Assembly: GCF_016801865.2 (NCBI RefSeq)
Contig: NC_068939.1
Span: 61,758,269 to 61,822,268, forward strand
DNA length: 64,000 nucleotides
DNA from: Culex pipiens pallens
Taxonomy: Eukaryota; Arthropoda; Insecta; Diptera; Culicidae
Direction: 5' to 3'
Shown: in pieces, positions 24,115 to 35,321 of the stretch
How the letters are laid out: every line of letters starts with the position of its first letter
Position numbering within the stretch: position 1 is the first letter of the stretch
The notes under the pieces: generated by a model
What the model saw: the letters and a program-made list of their open reading frames with translations, nothing else
Databases searched by the model: none
Told to the model about the DNA's origin: nothing
Program-made: the position numbers and the translations under genes

Positions 24115-24345
24115 GACACTGACAAGTTTGTACGGAGAATTAGGGCGGTTCGTTGCTGTTGCATACAAGCAAAAAATTCATGCAATATTTATAAGGGAGT
24201 AGCGAACAGCACTAATTCTCCATACCAGCTTTGAAGAAAAACCATTCGGCTCTGTCTAAATATTTTTTGAAAAATTCAAAGTGCACGTGTTCTGGGGACC
24301 CCAAACATCATGCTTCCCCTCAAGTTGAGCCTGCGCAGAAATTTG
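24115..24345 (+). repeat. Truncated copy of the GCGCAGGCTCAACTTGAG foldback MITE
   Basis: The right part (ATTCAAAGTGCACGTGTTCT, GGGGACCCCAAACATCATGC, CCTCAAGTTGAGCCTGCGC) is the inverse of 42641-42720 and parallels 42843-42923. The left arm here is cut short, leaving the internal GGAGAATTAGGGCGGTTCG region. It is non-coding. Confidence 0.7.
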
Positions 24346-24844
24346 GTTAGTCGCTGTAATTGTTTTTAGCCATGTTTGAATTTCTTAAAACATTTCGGTT
24401 TGTTTGAGGTTTCATTGATATTGGTCGGAAACTGCGCACAGTAAATACAAAAATATTTTTTTTTTATTTTTCATTATTTTTATAATATAAATTTTGAATA
24501 ACTATAGTAAAAGTCAAATTACACAGTAGTTAAGTGAAACGTTTCATGTGATAAAAGTACAAATTTAAATAAGGTTATCGGCCAGATGTGTTCGAAATGA
24601 TCCAACTTTAGAAGTCTATTTTTAACATAAATTGAGAAAAATCATTGAAAAAAAAAACATATTCTACATTTTGAACGTAAATTGCGAAGAAAAAATACAT
24701 AAAAGAAATCAGTATCGTTCACTTTTAACTCAGCATTTTTTGTGCTTTTTTACAGTGCGCAGTTGCTTTGTTTTGGTTCCGTAATGAACAGCTGTTCTTT
24801 TGTTCTGGCTTTGTTTTGATGCCGTAAATGACAGCTCTCTTATG

Positions 24845-24942
24845 TTCTAGTGCAGCGATTCTCAACGGGGGTACCGGGCCTACTTGATTCACATGGCAAG
24901 GGGTACCGGCCTAGAAGAAGGTTGAGAATCGCTGTTCTAGTG
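24845..24942. mobile_element. 82-bp hAT-type MITE with perfect 8-bp target duplication
   Basis: The element 24853-24934 begins CAGCGATTCTCAAC and ends with its exact inverse GTTGAGAATCGCTG, with GGGGTACCGG-type sequence inside. The flanks are TTCTAGTG at 24845-24852 and TTCTAGTG at 24935-24942. CAGNG-type ends plus an 8-bp duplication are the hallmarks of the hAT superfamily. At 82 bp it can only be mobilised in trans. Confidence 0.93.
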
Positions 24943-26549
24943 TCATAATTGACAGCTGATGATGGCTGCGGTTGAGCTGCCTGTAGTGAGATATAGATGT
25001 CGCCCCCCTGGTTGTTAAATGTCGGTGTACTCAAATTACATCAAACAACGCAATTTTTTGCTGTGTTAGAATTTTAAGTACATAATTTCTTACAAACTAT
25101 CTCATTTAAAAAATATACTTAAATTTCATTATTTGAAATATGAGTGGCAAACGACGTGATATTTTGTATAGAATAACTACAACTTTAATTGAACATACTC
25201 AAATTTTAACAATGAAGCTTTTTTTCATTTTTTTACAAAACAAAAAATTGGTTATGCCTATCGAACGACGCGAAGTTTGTAAAAACTTTTCAATGCGTTA
25301 TGTTTATTTTTAAATTGAAACTCAACATTTTAACCAAATACCAGTTTTTAACAGTAATTTTTTATTATTTTTGAATGACGTAAAATTTAAATTAAAAATA
25401 TATTTTCACAGTATCTTATTGTATATGCTTATCACTAAATTTTTCACAAAATACACCATTTCAAATACAATCCAGACTTGATTATCTGAAATTCGATCGA
25501 AAATTGTTTTTTTAACATTCAATTTCAAACATCCAATTCGAGTTCCGTGACCCATTTTCAGTAAAATTTGAATAGTTGATTGCCCGTTTAATTACAAAAT
25601 GCATATATTTAAAAAAAAATCATCACTGCCATTTTGGCCGCCATCTTAGGTTTCAACATTCTAAATCACTTGAGCGTAATTTAGCGCGACAATCAAAACT
25701 AACATAACTAACTTTTTTTGTGGTTCGATTATCCAAAGTAAAATTTTTCCATGATCTTCGGATAATCGAGGTTGGACTGTACTCTTTTATTTAGAAATCC
25801 ATATTGTAAATTATGCATATTTGAGTTATTTTTAACAATAACGGTTTTCGGAGAAAACAATAACCTTGAAAAAATGTTTTTAGTAAATTTATCTAAAGTC
25901 TGAGAACATTAGAAGTTAAGAAAAGAGAAGTTTCTTTAACTGCGTTCAAACTGCGTTATCGTCGGTTAACGTTGACTATCGCCGATGAAATTATCGTATT
26001 TTTGTAACAATAACGGTACTTTTTTCGTTATCGCTCTGACGATAAAATTACTATCGGTGTAAACCTTATCGTTTTAAAAGGTTTAACTAGCTTTTTTGTT
26101 GTAATTTTTTGTTTCAATTTTGTCCTCATTTGATTTTCGTTTGCACGTGTTTGTCTATCTGTATTTTTTTTGATTTTTTGTTCTATTCTTCTTTATTCTG
26201 CTTTTGCTTAGGGCTTTTTTTACAGGATTTTGCTTTTAATGTTCTTTTGAAATGTTTCAGTTTTAAACCATTATAAAACTTTTTGGTGGTGCCTCACTGC
26301 CTTCCTGAAAACATTGATCTTGTTCTGTGGTTTTTTGCTTTTGCTTGCTTTAAGTTTTCTTTTATTATGATTTTATTTGTTTAATCTCGCCTTTGTTCTT
26401 TTTAATTTTTATATGACTTTGCTTTATTTTTCCTTTTGATTGATTTTTGTTTGAGAATTTTGTTTTTTTTTGTTTGAGAATCGAAGACGGATGATTTTCT
26501 CCATATCAACGATAACTTTTCAAATAGAGCTATGTCTGACTCAAAACCT
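24943..26549. other. AT-rich DNA with a TTATCG-word cluster and T-rich simple sequence
   Basis: Around 25940-26060 the words GTTATCG, TTATCGT and CGATAA recur in both orientations within about 120 bp. From 26090 to 26480 the strand is strongly T-rich with repeated TTTTGCTTT and TTTTGTTTGAGAAT words. No exon or bounded element is recognised. Confidence 0.4.
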
Positions 26550-27877
26550 ATGTGGGTAATTCTCTACCAACTCACACGAAATCGGGAAAAGTTGCCCCGA
26601 CCCCTCTTCGATTTGCGTGAAACTTTGTCCCAAGGGGTAACTTTTGTCCCTGATCACGAAACCGAGGTCCGTTTTTTGATATCTCGTGACGGAGGGGCGG
26701 TACGACCCCTTCCATTTTTGAACATGCGAAAAAAGAGGTGTTTTCAATAATTTGCAGCCTGAAACGGTGATGAGATAGAAATTTGGTGTCAAAGGGACTT
26801 TTATGTAAAATTAGACGCCCGATTTGATGGCGTACTCAGAATTCCGAATAAACGTATTTTTCATCGAAAAAAACACTAAAAAAGTTTTAAAAATTCTCCC
26901 ATTTTCCGTTACTCGACTGTAAAAAATTTTGGAACATGTCATTTTATGGGAAATTTAATGTACTTTTCGAATCTACATTGACCCAGAAGGGTCATTTTTT
27001 TCATTTAGAACAAAATTTTTCATTTTGAAATTTCGTGTTTTTTCTAACTTTGCAGGGTTATTTTTTAGAGTGTAACAATGTTCTACAAAGTTGTAGAGCA
27101 GACAATTACAAAAATTTTGATATATAGACATAAGGGGTTTGCTTATAAACATCACGAGTTATCGCGATTTTACGAAAAAAAGTTTTGAAAAAGTTACTTT
27201 TTGCGTTTCTCTTTGTTTCGTCGTTCGTGTCTGTCGCGGGTGACCATGAATGGCCATGATCGATGACGACCAACTTTTTCAAAACTTTTTTTCGTAAAAT
27301 CGCGATAACTCGTGATGTTTATAAGCAAACCCCTTATGTCTATATATCAAATTTTTTGTAATTGTCTGCTCTACAACTTTGTAGAACATTGTTACACTCT
27401 AAAAAATAACCCTGCAAAGTTAGAAAAAACACGAAATTTCAAAATGAAAAATTTTGTTCTAAATGAAAAAATGACCCTTCTGGGACAATGTAGATTCGAA
27501 AAGTACATTAAATTTCCCATAAAATGACATGTTCCAAAATTTTTACAGTCGAGTAACGGAAAATGGGAGAATTTTTAAAACGTTTATTCGGAATTCTGAG
27601 TACGCCATCAAATCGGGCGTCTAATTTTACACAAAAGTCCCTTTGACACCCAATTTCTATCTCATCACCGTTTCAGGCTGCAAATTATTGAAAAACACCT
27701 CTTTTTTCACATGTTCAAAAATGGAAGGGGTCGTACCGCCCCTCCGTCACGAGATATCAAAAAACGGACCTCGGATTCGTGATCAGGGACAAAAGTTACC
27801 CCTTAGGACAAAGTTTCACGCAAATCGAAGAGGGGTCGGGGCAACTGCTGTGTGAGTTGGCGGAGAATTACCCATGT
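26550..27877. mobile_element. 1.32-kb giant foldback (palindromic) element, copy 1
   Basis: The element 26554-27873 opens GGGTAATTCTCTACCAACTC and closes with the inverse GAGTTGGCGGAGAATTACCC. The two arms are near-perfect reverse complements for roughly 600 bp each, around a central asymmetric loop of about 60-70 bp near 27200-27270 (cgtcgttcgtgtctgtcgcg). ATGT at 26550-26553 and 27874-27877 is a likely 4-bp target duplication. The right arm has a short internal deletion near 27580. Reading frames inside the arms are mirror images of repeat sequence, not genes. A second copy lies at 58001-59351. Confidence 0.93.
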
Positions 27878-29952
27878 TTATAATGCTTTATGAAGAGATT
27901 ATTTTGAAATGTAAATGAAATAAAACACACATTTTTAAATTTTTCAGTTTTTATTTGTAGGGCATTATATAAAAATACAGAAATACAGATTTCTGTTTAT
28001 TTATTTACTAAGTTTGGGTTTAATTTCAGAATGATGTCGCAAATTTCCGCTTAATTATCTTTAAAATTACAAAATGAAAGTTATTTCTTACTAGAGCACG
28101 TACATCCAAACCCGTCAATTCAATTTGTGAACCCTCAAATAACTTCTCCAACCAACTCTAACGGCCGGTTTGTTCCGACGTTGATACGATCTAAAATTAA
28201 ACTGTATGCATGAGTGGCGTTGCCCGTTCCAACGCTTATATTATTTCCATCCATCAGTCCACAAACCCAATCCAACCCATAAATCTCGAGCTGGTTGAGC
28301 TTCGGCAGAAAGCATCCACGTGCAAGATTGAACAAATTTCCCCGCTCCACACAAGACAATCGAATTGTGGGCTTGAGGTTTCCCCGTCCCCTTCAATATC
28401 CCATGGGGGCTCCACAATCTCTCGGTGGTTCCATCAAGTGCAAAAATAACATCTAGTAAAATTGCACTAGTTCAACAACATCCCGCCGCCGCAGTCTCAG
28501 CTTGTCAACCTGAAATTATTAGAGTACACACACTTCTCGTGCGGTTGGTACACACAAGAGGCTGCTGCACTTGGTAAGTGGTGCCACGCTAAACTCACTT
28601 TCACTCTCCGTCAGCATCGTGTGCTACTCGTTTTAGGGTAGGTGGACCTATTTCGGGCATACTTGGTATGTTATAGTAACTTTGGTCGAAATTGGAGCTA
28701 TTCCCCTTTATTTCTGGAAACTGGAAGAAAACGACAAGATAATGGCTGGAACACTGACTTTCAATTACAATCTTTACCTTGAGCAGGCAAATTTGGGCAT
28801 AGTGTTTTGAAATACCACCCCTTAAGCGCCCTGGACCAGAAAAAATCCAATTTTCGACCTAATCGAATGAGCACGGTGCGTGTGTGTTCAATTTGGCAAG
28901 GCTGTTATTTTGGAATTTACCAGCTCATTATTGAAAGCGCGTTCGGATTTCACAAAACCGCAGGCTCACTGGAGTGGAGTTTAATTTGGAGCTGATGCCA
29001 TGTAGGGTACCACTTCCGCGGAGGCCTCCGAATCATACGAACAGCTTTTCGAATGATTGCGTTCAAGGGTGGTTAAGCAATTGGATCCAATATGGGAAGA
29101 AAAGTTACGAAAATTGTTGTTCTTCACATTGAATTTATCGTTCTTCAATATTTTTGTCTGTTCTGTTTTATACGATTACTTTAATAACATTTTTATTTTC
29201 AAGGCTTTGCATTAAAAAAAAACAAACTTTGTCATGCGTTCAGTTAACCGTAAATTTTATTGAATTTCAATGAAAAACTTAATTGGTTGCAATCCCCAAA
29301 CAGGATGCCCCGTACTGCGTGATATACGGTCACATTCCACAAGTTTTGCTTTTTCGATAACTGCACTGCAATCAACGCTTCAACCTTCAGCAGCCAAAAA
29401 GCCTTTTAATTATTAACGCATCCGCAACTCCAAGAAAACAAACCCCCTTGCTGAAGGCTGCAAAATTAGGTCACTAGTATCAAGTCCCGCCAGCCAGGCA
29501 CTTGTCTACCGTTTCTATTGATTCTGTACAGAATAGCCCACTCTCGGTGTGGTGGGATAAGCAGCACTTTGCTCTCATCCGATCGAGTACCGCTTCCTCG
29601 GCGCACATGTTTTTGCTTTTCCTTCTGCCAGAGTTTCCAAACATGTTTCGTGCTCGCAGACTGGCCGGGTTGCCAGATTGAGGGAAGTGATGTTTTGTTT
29701 CAAGTTACATCATATTGTGTTTTTTTTTTTCAATGTCAATTTGAGTATCATTTCATAACTTAAAATTTGCTTTTTCGCCTAAATTGTTAAGTTCGTGTTT
29801 TTATCTTATTGTTTTAGGCGAATCATTATTGTTTAGCAATCTTTTATTTCTCATATTTCCTGTATATTTTTATTTTTTTGCCATACAAAAAGATTGTAAT
29901 GAAATAGTTGCGTAGAACAACAGTCCAACTATTTTTAATTTGTTTCCCTGCC
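27878..29952. other. Mostly unique non-coding DNA, GC-richer patches, no gene recognised
   Basis: Positions about 28090-29060 and 29280-29720 are moderately GC-rich and unique. Overlapping short frames on both strands carry nothing recognisable. TAGGGTAGGTGGACCTATTTCG near 28634 resembles one end of the 13.6-kb MITE family, but no partner end was found. Confidence 0.35.
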
Positions 29953-30100
29953 TTAACCCTTTCGAGCCTGATGGGTCATATATGACCCAAATATCAACAT
30001 TTCCAAAACTAGCCTATAATTTTCGTATGGTCATAAGAATCATTTTCCCATCATTGAAAAAAAAAATATTTTTTTGAAAATTCAGGCCTGAAAGGGTTAA
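29953..30100. mobile_element. 140-bp piggyBac-type MITE (TTAA target)
   Basis: TTAA at 29953-29956 and 30097-30100 flank an element that begins CCCTTTCGAGCCTGATGGG and ends CAGGCCTGAAAGGG, giving inverted CCCTTTC ends. TTAA-specific insertion with CCCTTT-type termini is typical of piggyBac-derived MITEs. The interior is AT-rich and non-coding. Confidence 0.8.
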
Positions 30101-30261
30101 GGTGTGTTTGGGTAGCATAAGTTCACTATGAAAAACCAAGTCATGTTTTAGCAGATTGTTCTTCAAAGAACCCAATTCATTGTATATTAGGCCCCGTCAA
30201 TAAAGGTCTTTTGGCATAATACCGTTTGTCAAAATGGTGATATGACATAATGGTCAAATAT

Positions 30262-30380
30262 CATTTTTTGCAATTCCGCTATGAAACTGTCAACTTTTCC
30301 TGTTCTTCGGGAGAGACGAAACGGCCTACTTTTCCTCACAAAAAAAGTGCTGAAAAGTAGTATTTTTCAGCACTTTTTTG
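30262..30380. repeat. Fragment of MITE family A
   Basis: TTTTTTGCAATTCCGCTATG, AACTTTTCCTGTTCTTCGGG, GACGAAACGGCCTACTTTTC and a GTGCTGAAAAGTAGTATTTTTCAGCAC hairpin (split here across 30347-30374) follow the order of the right half of the family A copies at 38319-38746 and 62465-62600. Confidence 0.65.
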
Positions 30381-31748
30381 AAATTTGTTTCCATCGGAAC
30401 CTGATGTTGGCATATCTGCTTCTAGAAATCATTTTCATCGGATATCAAGTGGAAATCAGTTTGAAGGAAACAAGCAAGCAATAATCTCTTAGAGTGAATC
30501 TCCACAGAAATTCTTCTTTTTTTCTTCTTCTTCCCTCTCTCCCATTAGGGGGGAGGGGGGTAAATTTTGGCTGATTTTAGCGTGACGTACTTTATGGATG
30601 AAGCCTAAGATGGCATTTTATGTCTTCTAAACATAATCAAAAATGAAAATTTTAAATAATGGTTATTTTGAGTAATTCATTTTTTTTTAAAGTCCAATTC
30701 AAAGAAAGAGTATTTTTTTAAACAGTGTAACTAACTTTTCTGTAAAGCTTTAAGCAATATCTACAACTATGCCCAAGACACTTAATCGATTAGAAAATAC
30801 GGATTTTTAATAATAATAGTTTTTTTTGTGGACGGCTGCCAACATTTTATTCCAAAACTTGTATGGGTGCAATATGACTTATTTGGTCATAGAAAAAAGT
30901 GCACATAAAGTTTCATCGAAATAAAAATAATCAAAAAAAAAAAATAATCGTTTTATTTATGAATTGATAAACATTTGTTTTTTCTAAAAAAATAAGTTTT
31001 TTTTTCGAAGAGTGGGATATGATTGAGAACAAATACATATAAATTTCCCATTTGATTATAAATAATTATTTTTCAATTAATCCCGAATGCTTTTCAATTC
31101 AAAGATTTTTTTTTGTTTCCATAGTAATTTTTTTGTCCCATTATATTTTGAAGAAAAATTTATATTAACCCTCTACAACCTAACCCCGCCTTTAGACGGG
31201 CTTCGATCTAAAAATCGCCAAAAATCAAATTTTCAACCAATTTTTGATTTTTAAAAAGCATTGGAAAGAAGAACTTTTGAAATTTTAGAAAATTTCAGGG
31301 TTGGAAGTTTAACTTGTTTTATATGACTTTGCTAATGTTTTTAAAAATGTTAGTTTTTTAGGGGTCAACTTTGGCTGTGTTTTTTAGTAACATTTCCTAT
31401 ATTTTCTGTAAAATGAAGTATGCAGTAATTTTTGTAGTGTCCCAGACTGTGCTTCTACGCATTTTTTGCAATTTAAATGATGATGATGCCATTTTATAGC
31501 AGAAAATGTTAAAAACACGCTAAAAATTGAAAAAATGACTGTCAAAACGTTAGGCAAAATTTAATTATATAAGGTGGTACAATAGGCCAAATACTACCAA
31601 AAACAAACATAAACTAAACAAGATAAATGCAAATTAAAATACTAAAAATAAAACAAGAAAAACATAAATTTTCATAGATCTTAGGATTTTTCTCAAAATT
31701 TATTTTCCCTAAAAGAGCACTCAGCTAGCAAATCTTAAACGTAGAAAT
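30381..31748. other. AT-rich DNA with a dispersed-repeat fragment
   Basis: A segment at about 30755-30905 (caactatgcccaagacactt...cttgtatggg) is a diverged relative of 1655-1800 and 42290-42420. From 31168 there is TTAACCCTCTACAACCTAAC, which looks like a repeat end, but no inverse end was found. There is no gene. Confidence 0.4.
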
Positions 31749-32446
31749 ATGTACCCTTAGGGTGTAATATAGTTGTATGGAAAAAAATTAAAGTTGTCCA
31801 AATTAAGTGAGCACAGCACTTTTTCAGTTCCTTTTGGGGTCCTCAACAACTCCTCAAAGTTTGGGACCGATTGGTTTAGTCCTCACTTTGCGCAAAGCGA
31901 TTCAATTTTCCATATAAATTTGTATGGAAAAAACCATTTTTTTGGATATTGATATTTACCAAATCCACGTTTCATGCTATATCAAAACCGAACTCATATT
32001 CGGATACTCTGGAATGTGCTCTACAACTTTTCAGAAGAGAGTATGGTGCTAGCTTGCCCCTAAAAAAATATACAGCGTGTTCAAAACTCGTCTAAAACGT
32101 GTTTTTTGCTCGAAAATCACGTTTTAGACGAGTTTTGAGGGCGCTATATCTTCTTTCAGGAGCAAGTTAGCACCATACTCTCTTCGGCAAAGTTGTAGAG
32201 CACCTTCCAGAGCATCCGAATATGAGTCCGGTTTTGATATGGCATGAAACGTCGAATTGTTAAATATCAAAATCCTAAAAAATGGTTTTCCCCATACAAA
32301 TTTATATGGAAAACTGCATCGCTTTGCGTAAAGTGAGGACTAAACCAAACGGTCCCAAACTTTGGGGAGTTGTTTAGGACCCCAAAAGGAACTGAAAAAG
32401 TGCTGTGCTGGAAAATCGATTTTGATATTACACCCTAATGTACCCT
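31749..32446. mobile_element. 680-bp foldback MITE with 9-bp target duplication
   Basis: The element 31758-32437 begins TAGGGTGTAATAT and ends ATATTACACCCTA. The arms are inverse along most of their length (for example AAAGTGCTGTGCT and its partner near 31810, and AACTCGTCTAAAACGTG facing CACGTTTTAGACGAGTT at the centre near 32090-32130). ATGTACCCT occurs directly outside both ends (31749-31757 and 32438-32446). A 9-bp duplication with long TIRs suggests a Mutator-like origin. It has no coding frame. Confidence 0.92.
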
Positions 32447-32679
32447 CCCTGCAAAGGCTTATGAATTGATCTCAGTTGAAAGGTTCTCCAATTCTGTGAA
32501 TAGCAAAACTAACATTGTGGAACAGAACTGCTAAACTGTAATAAAAACATAAATTGAAAAAAAAATGAAAGCTGTAAATCATGATCAAAGTGCTGATAGG
32601 CCGATAATAGAAATAGGCTGAAAAGGGTATAGTTCCCCTATTTTCAGTTAGATCCAAGATGGCCATTTTGGCCGCCATC

Positions 32680-32921
32680 TAGCTCAGTCCAGGTGTGGTT
32701 ATCTCCCTGGGTCCTGTCTCGGTGGAGTCGCTTGTAGGCAGTTGGACTAACAATCCAAAGGTCGTCAGTCCGAATCCCGGCGTGGATGGAAGCTTAGGTG
32801 TAGCAAGAGGTTTGCGATTGCCTCAACAATCAAGCCTTCGGACACTTAGTTTCGAGTAGGAATCTCGCAATCGAGAACGCCAAGGCAATGCTGTAGAGCG
32901 AATAATTTGATTTTGATTTGA
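32680..32921 (+). repeat. tRNA-derived SINE, second-module-only copy
   Basis: The sequence from TAGCTCAGTCCAGGTGTGG to GAGCGAATAATTTGATTTT matches the second half of the longer SINE at 54137-54550 throughout. It carries a box-A-like TGGAGTCGCTTGTAGGCAG and a box-B-like AGTCCGAATCC at 32767-32777 (diverged from GTTCGAATC). The first tRNA-like module present at 54137-54208 is absent, so this copy is either 5'-truncated or a monomeric form. Confidence 0.85.
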
Positions 32922-33179
32922 CACATTTCAACATCCTTTTGATTCCTGATTTTCAGATTTCGTAAATTTTGCGGATTAAATGGCTGTTGAGGGAATTTCT
33001 TTGTTTTATACTTAATGGGATCTTTTTTTGTTGAAAAAATAAGTTTTTGTTGATCATAAAATAATAATATTTTTTAATATTATTGGATGTACAAATATGC
33101 TTTTTTGTTTCCAAAAGTCAAATTGACAATGCCCAATCTGTGTTTATTCATTCCCAATTTCCGCCCTCCCAACTGGCAA
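32922..33179. other. AT-rich spacer, nothing recognised
   Basis: Short AT-rich sequence between the SINE and the GC-rich island, with no frame or repeat. Confidence 0.4.
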
Positions 33180-34270
33180 CCCTGCTCGGCCGTGATCATT
33201 AACGCCGCCGCGCGAGAGTTTCCGCGAACACCTGGGCTGAAGATATTCACCGCACCACTGTTGTTACCACACACACACACCATTTTTCCTTCATGCCACA
33301 ACAAACCCGCCCCGAAGAGAGACCCCACCGAATGAGCGGGGTTCGCCGTCAGTACTTGCGGAGCACTCTCTTCAGTCGGACGGGCGCGCGCGCTCATGAA
33401 CTTTCGCGTATTGTAAACTTGACGTTAGTCGTTTTTCGCGATTCGGAGCTTTTCCAGCGCTTGCACGGTATTTGGAGTTCTGGTTCTTTTACGTGTTCTT
33501 TGGAATCTTCTTCTGAACTAGCTTCAGTTGGGTGGAACAAATGCGGCCATTGTGTGTGTGTGTTTGGTTTAACGTGTGAAGCACTTTGTTGGGAAAATTA
33601 AATTATTAGCCTGAATGAAAAGTGCTGCGCGATGCGCTGATTAAGCAACTCGATTGCCAAACGGGGAGCAAGTTTGGGGAAGGAAGAAGAAGATTGCCAG
33701 TGAATTCCAGAAGTCCGCACAGCAAACCTGTATTGAGAGTCCGGTCCGGTTCGGCTGCTGCATCCGATTGCGAAGGCCTATCGGAGAGGAAGAAGCGCCC
33801 CACAAACATAACTGTGTTCTTCGATCGCTGGAGTTGATTACCGCGCTTCTACATGTTGTGCTGCGTGCTGTATATGGTTTTAGTGATTTTTCCGCCAACG
33901 GCAACAGCAGCACCTTTCTTTCAGGTGTTGATACTGCGGGGGGAATCAAGTTGAAAAGAAAAGACAGCGAGAGAGAGAGAAGCCAATTATAAACAATATA
34001 TAAATAAAAATACTTTCAAGTGTTACAGTTAGGCGCGACGTGTTACTCCACTTCTTTGTGTGTGTTGATGTTCTGCGATACTGTACACCGTACTGGACTG
34101 ATGAGCACGGCACATGTGCTGCTGCTTCTGCCCGCCGACCCCGGTTAATTTGCGGTCGATGTGACGATTTGTGATGGATGGATCGACGAGCCGGAGAAAA
34201 AAAGACGGATAATTCGAATGGACTGAATTTTGCCCCTTTTTTCGCTGCGGTTTGAAATGTTTCGAGACCC
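33180..34270 (+). promoter_or_regulatory. GC-rich unique island; candidate promoter and untranslated first exon
   Basis: The GC and CG content jumps at about 33180 (gccgccgcgcgagag). Two arthropod initiator-like TCAGT words lie at 33349-33353 (gtcagtac) and 33372-33376 (cttcagtcgg), with no TATA box at -30. The downstream 33600-34000 section is GC-rich but no frame is convincing: two overlapping + frames and one - frame compete, all without a domain. The block lies about 10 kb upstream of, and on the same strand as, the first coding exon, so a distal promoter with a non-coding first exon is plausible. TTTCAGGTGTTG near 33918 could act as a donor. This is inference. Confidence 0.3.
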
Positions 34271-35321
34271 AATGCGGGTTAGAATGTTAGTGGCACAAAA
34301 GTGTGGGCATGTGCTTTGGTTAGCTGGTGGAAAATTGAAGAAAGTCGATGATTTTCGTTGAACAAATCCAAATCCACTTGTTTTGATTCAGTTCATGCAA
34401 GTTATTTTTAAATTCAATTTCAAGAAAATGTAATTTTAAAGATGTCAGAATGTTTTAGTTTAACAAAAAAACAAAGCACAAAAAAAATAATTTTACTAAT
34501 ATTTTGTCAAATGAATTAGTTTGCAATAAGGTTTTTACAATTTGATGTAAAGTTTTTGTACCGTGACCTTCGTTGGGGTAGAAGAACCATTCATGGAACT
34601 CTCAAAAATCTGCTATATGTACTTAAAAGAATTCATGAAAATATTAAAAAATTAAAAAAGCCCCATTGGATTAAAGTGCAAAAATTGGTAATCTTCTTTT
34701 TTTTATTTACATTTTTAGCAATAATTATCATTTATTAAAATTTTAAACTAAATGTTCAATAATAGTTTAAGTAAGGGAAAAGGATTGAAGGATCATACGA
34801 AAATTAAAAACAAAATTAAATTAAACTAAATTCCTGACTATTCGAACTTGACAAATTGATACCGAATTTCCAGTTTCTCAAAACATTCGTTCAATTAATT
34901 TCATAAAAATCACGTTGTTGATCAAATTTACAATATTGCACTTTTTGATACATTTCTATCAATTACATGAATCTACATGAATGAATTCAACAATACAGTA
35001 AAAAAAAAACTTGGAATGGATCGCTAAGGATTCCAAAAAATTTCTTTGACCGTTGAGGATAGTTCATAAAACATTCAATTAATAAATAAGTGTCAAAATT
35101 AAAAAAGCAGCTTTAAATGAAATTTTAACATATTATTAAAAAATGGACAAGAAAGATTATATTTTTTCATATATTTTGTAATAACATGTTGCTGATCCAA
35201 CGTATTATTAAGATTTCGCATCTTTTGTTTGTTTCAGAATTAAACATACTTTATGTTTGAATTAAATTCTTATCTTTTCTTTATTGATATTTCCAGAATC
35301 AACCATTAAAGTGAAATAGAA
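34271..35321. other. AT-rich DNA, nothing recognised
   Basis: There are long A and T runs, no supported exon, and no TIR-bounded or tandem repeat. Confidence 0.4.

Noticed and set aside
27312..27527. 71-codon frame starting MMFISKPLMSIYQ, also present at 58378-58593 and 58750-58965, plus a partner starting MTPNFYLITVSG
   Set aside because: These frames occur in both mirror-image arms of the foldback element and in both copies, with no length or domain conservation beyond the DNA repeat. They look non-coding.
33622..33992. 71- and 112-codon + frames in the GC-rich island
   Set aside because: Two overlapping + frames and a minus frame all run through the same GC-rich block without domains. 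An untranslated exon or promoter is more likely.
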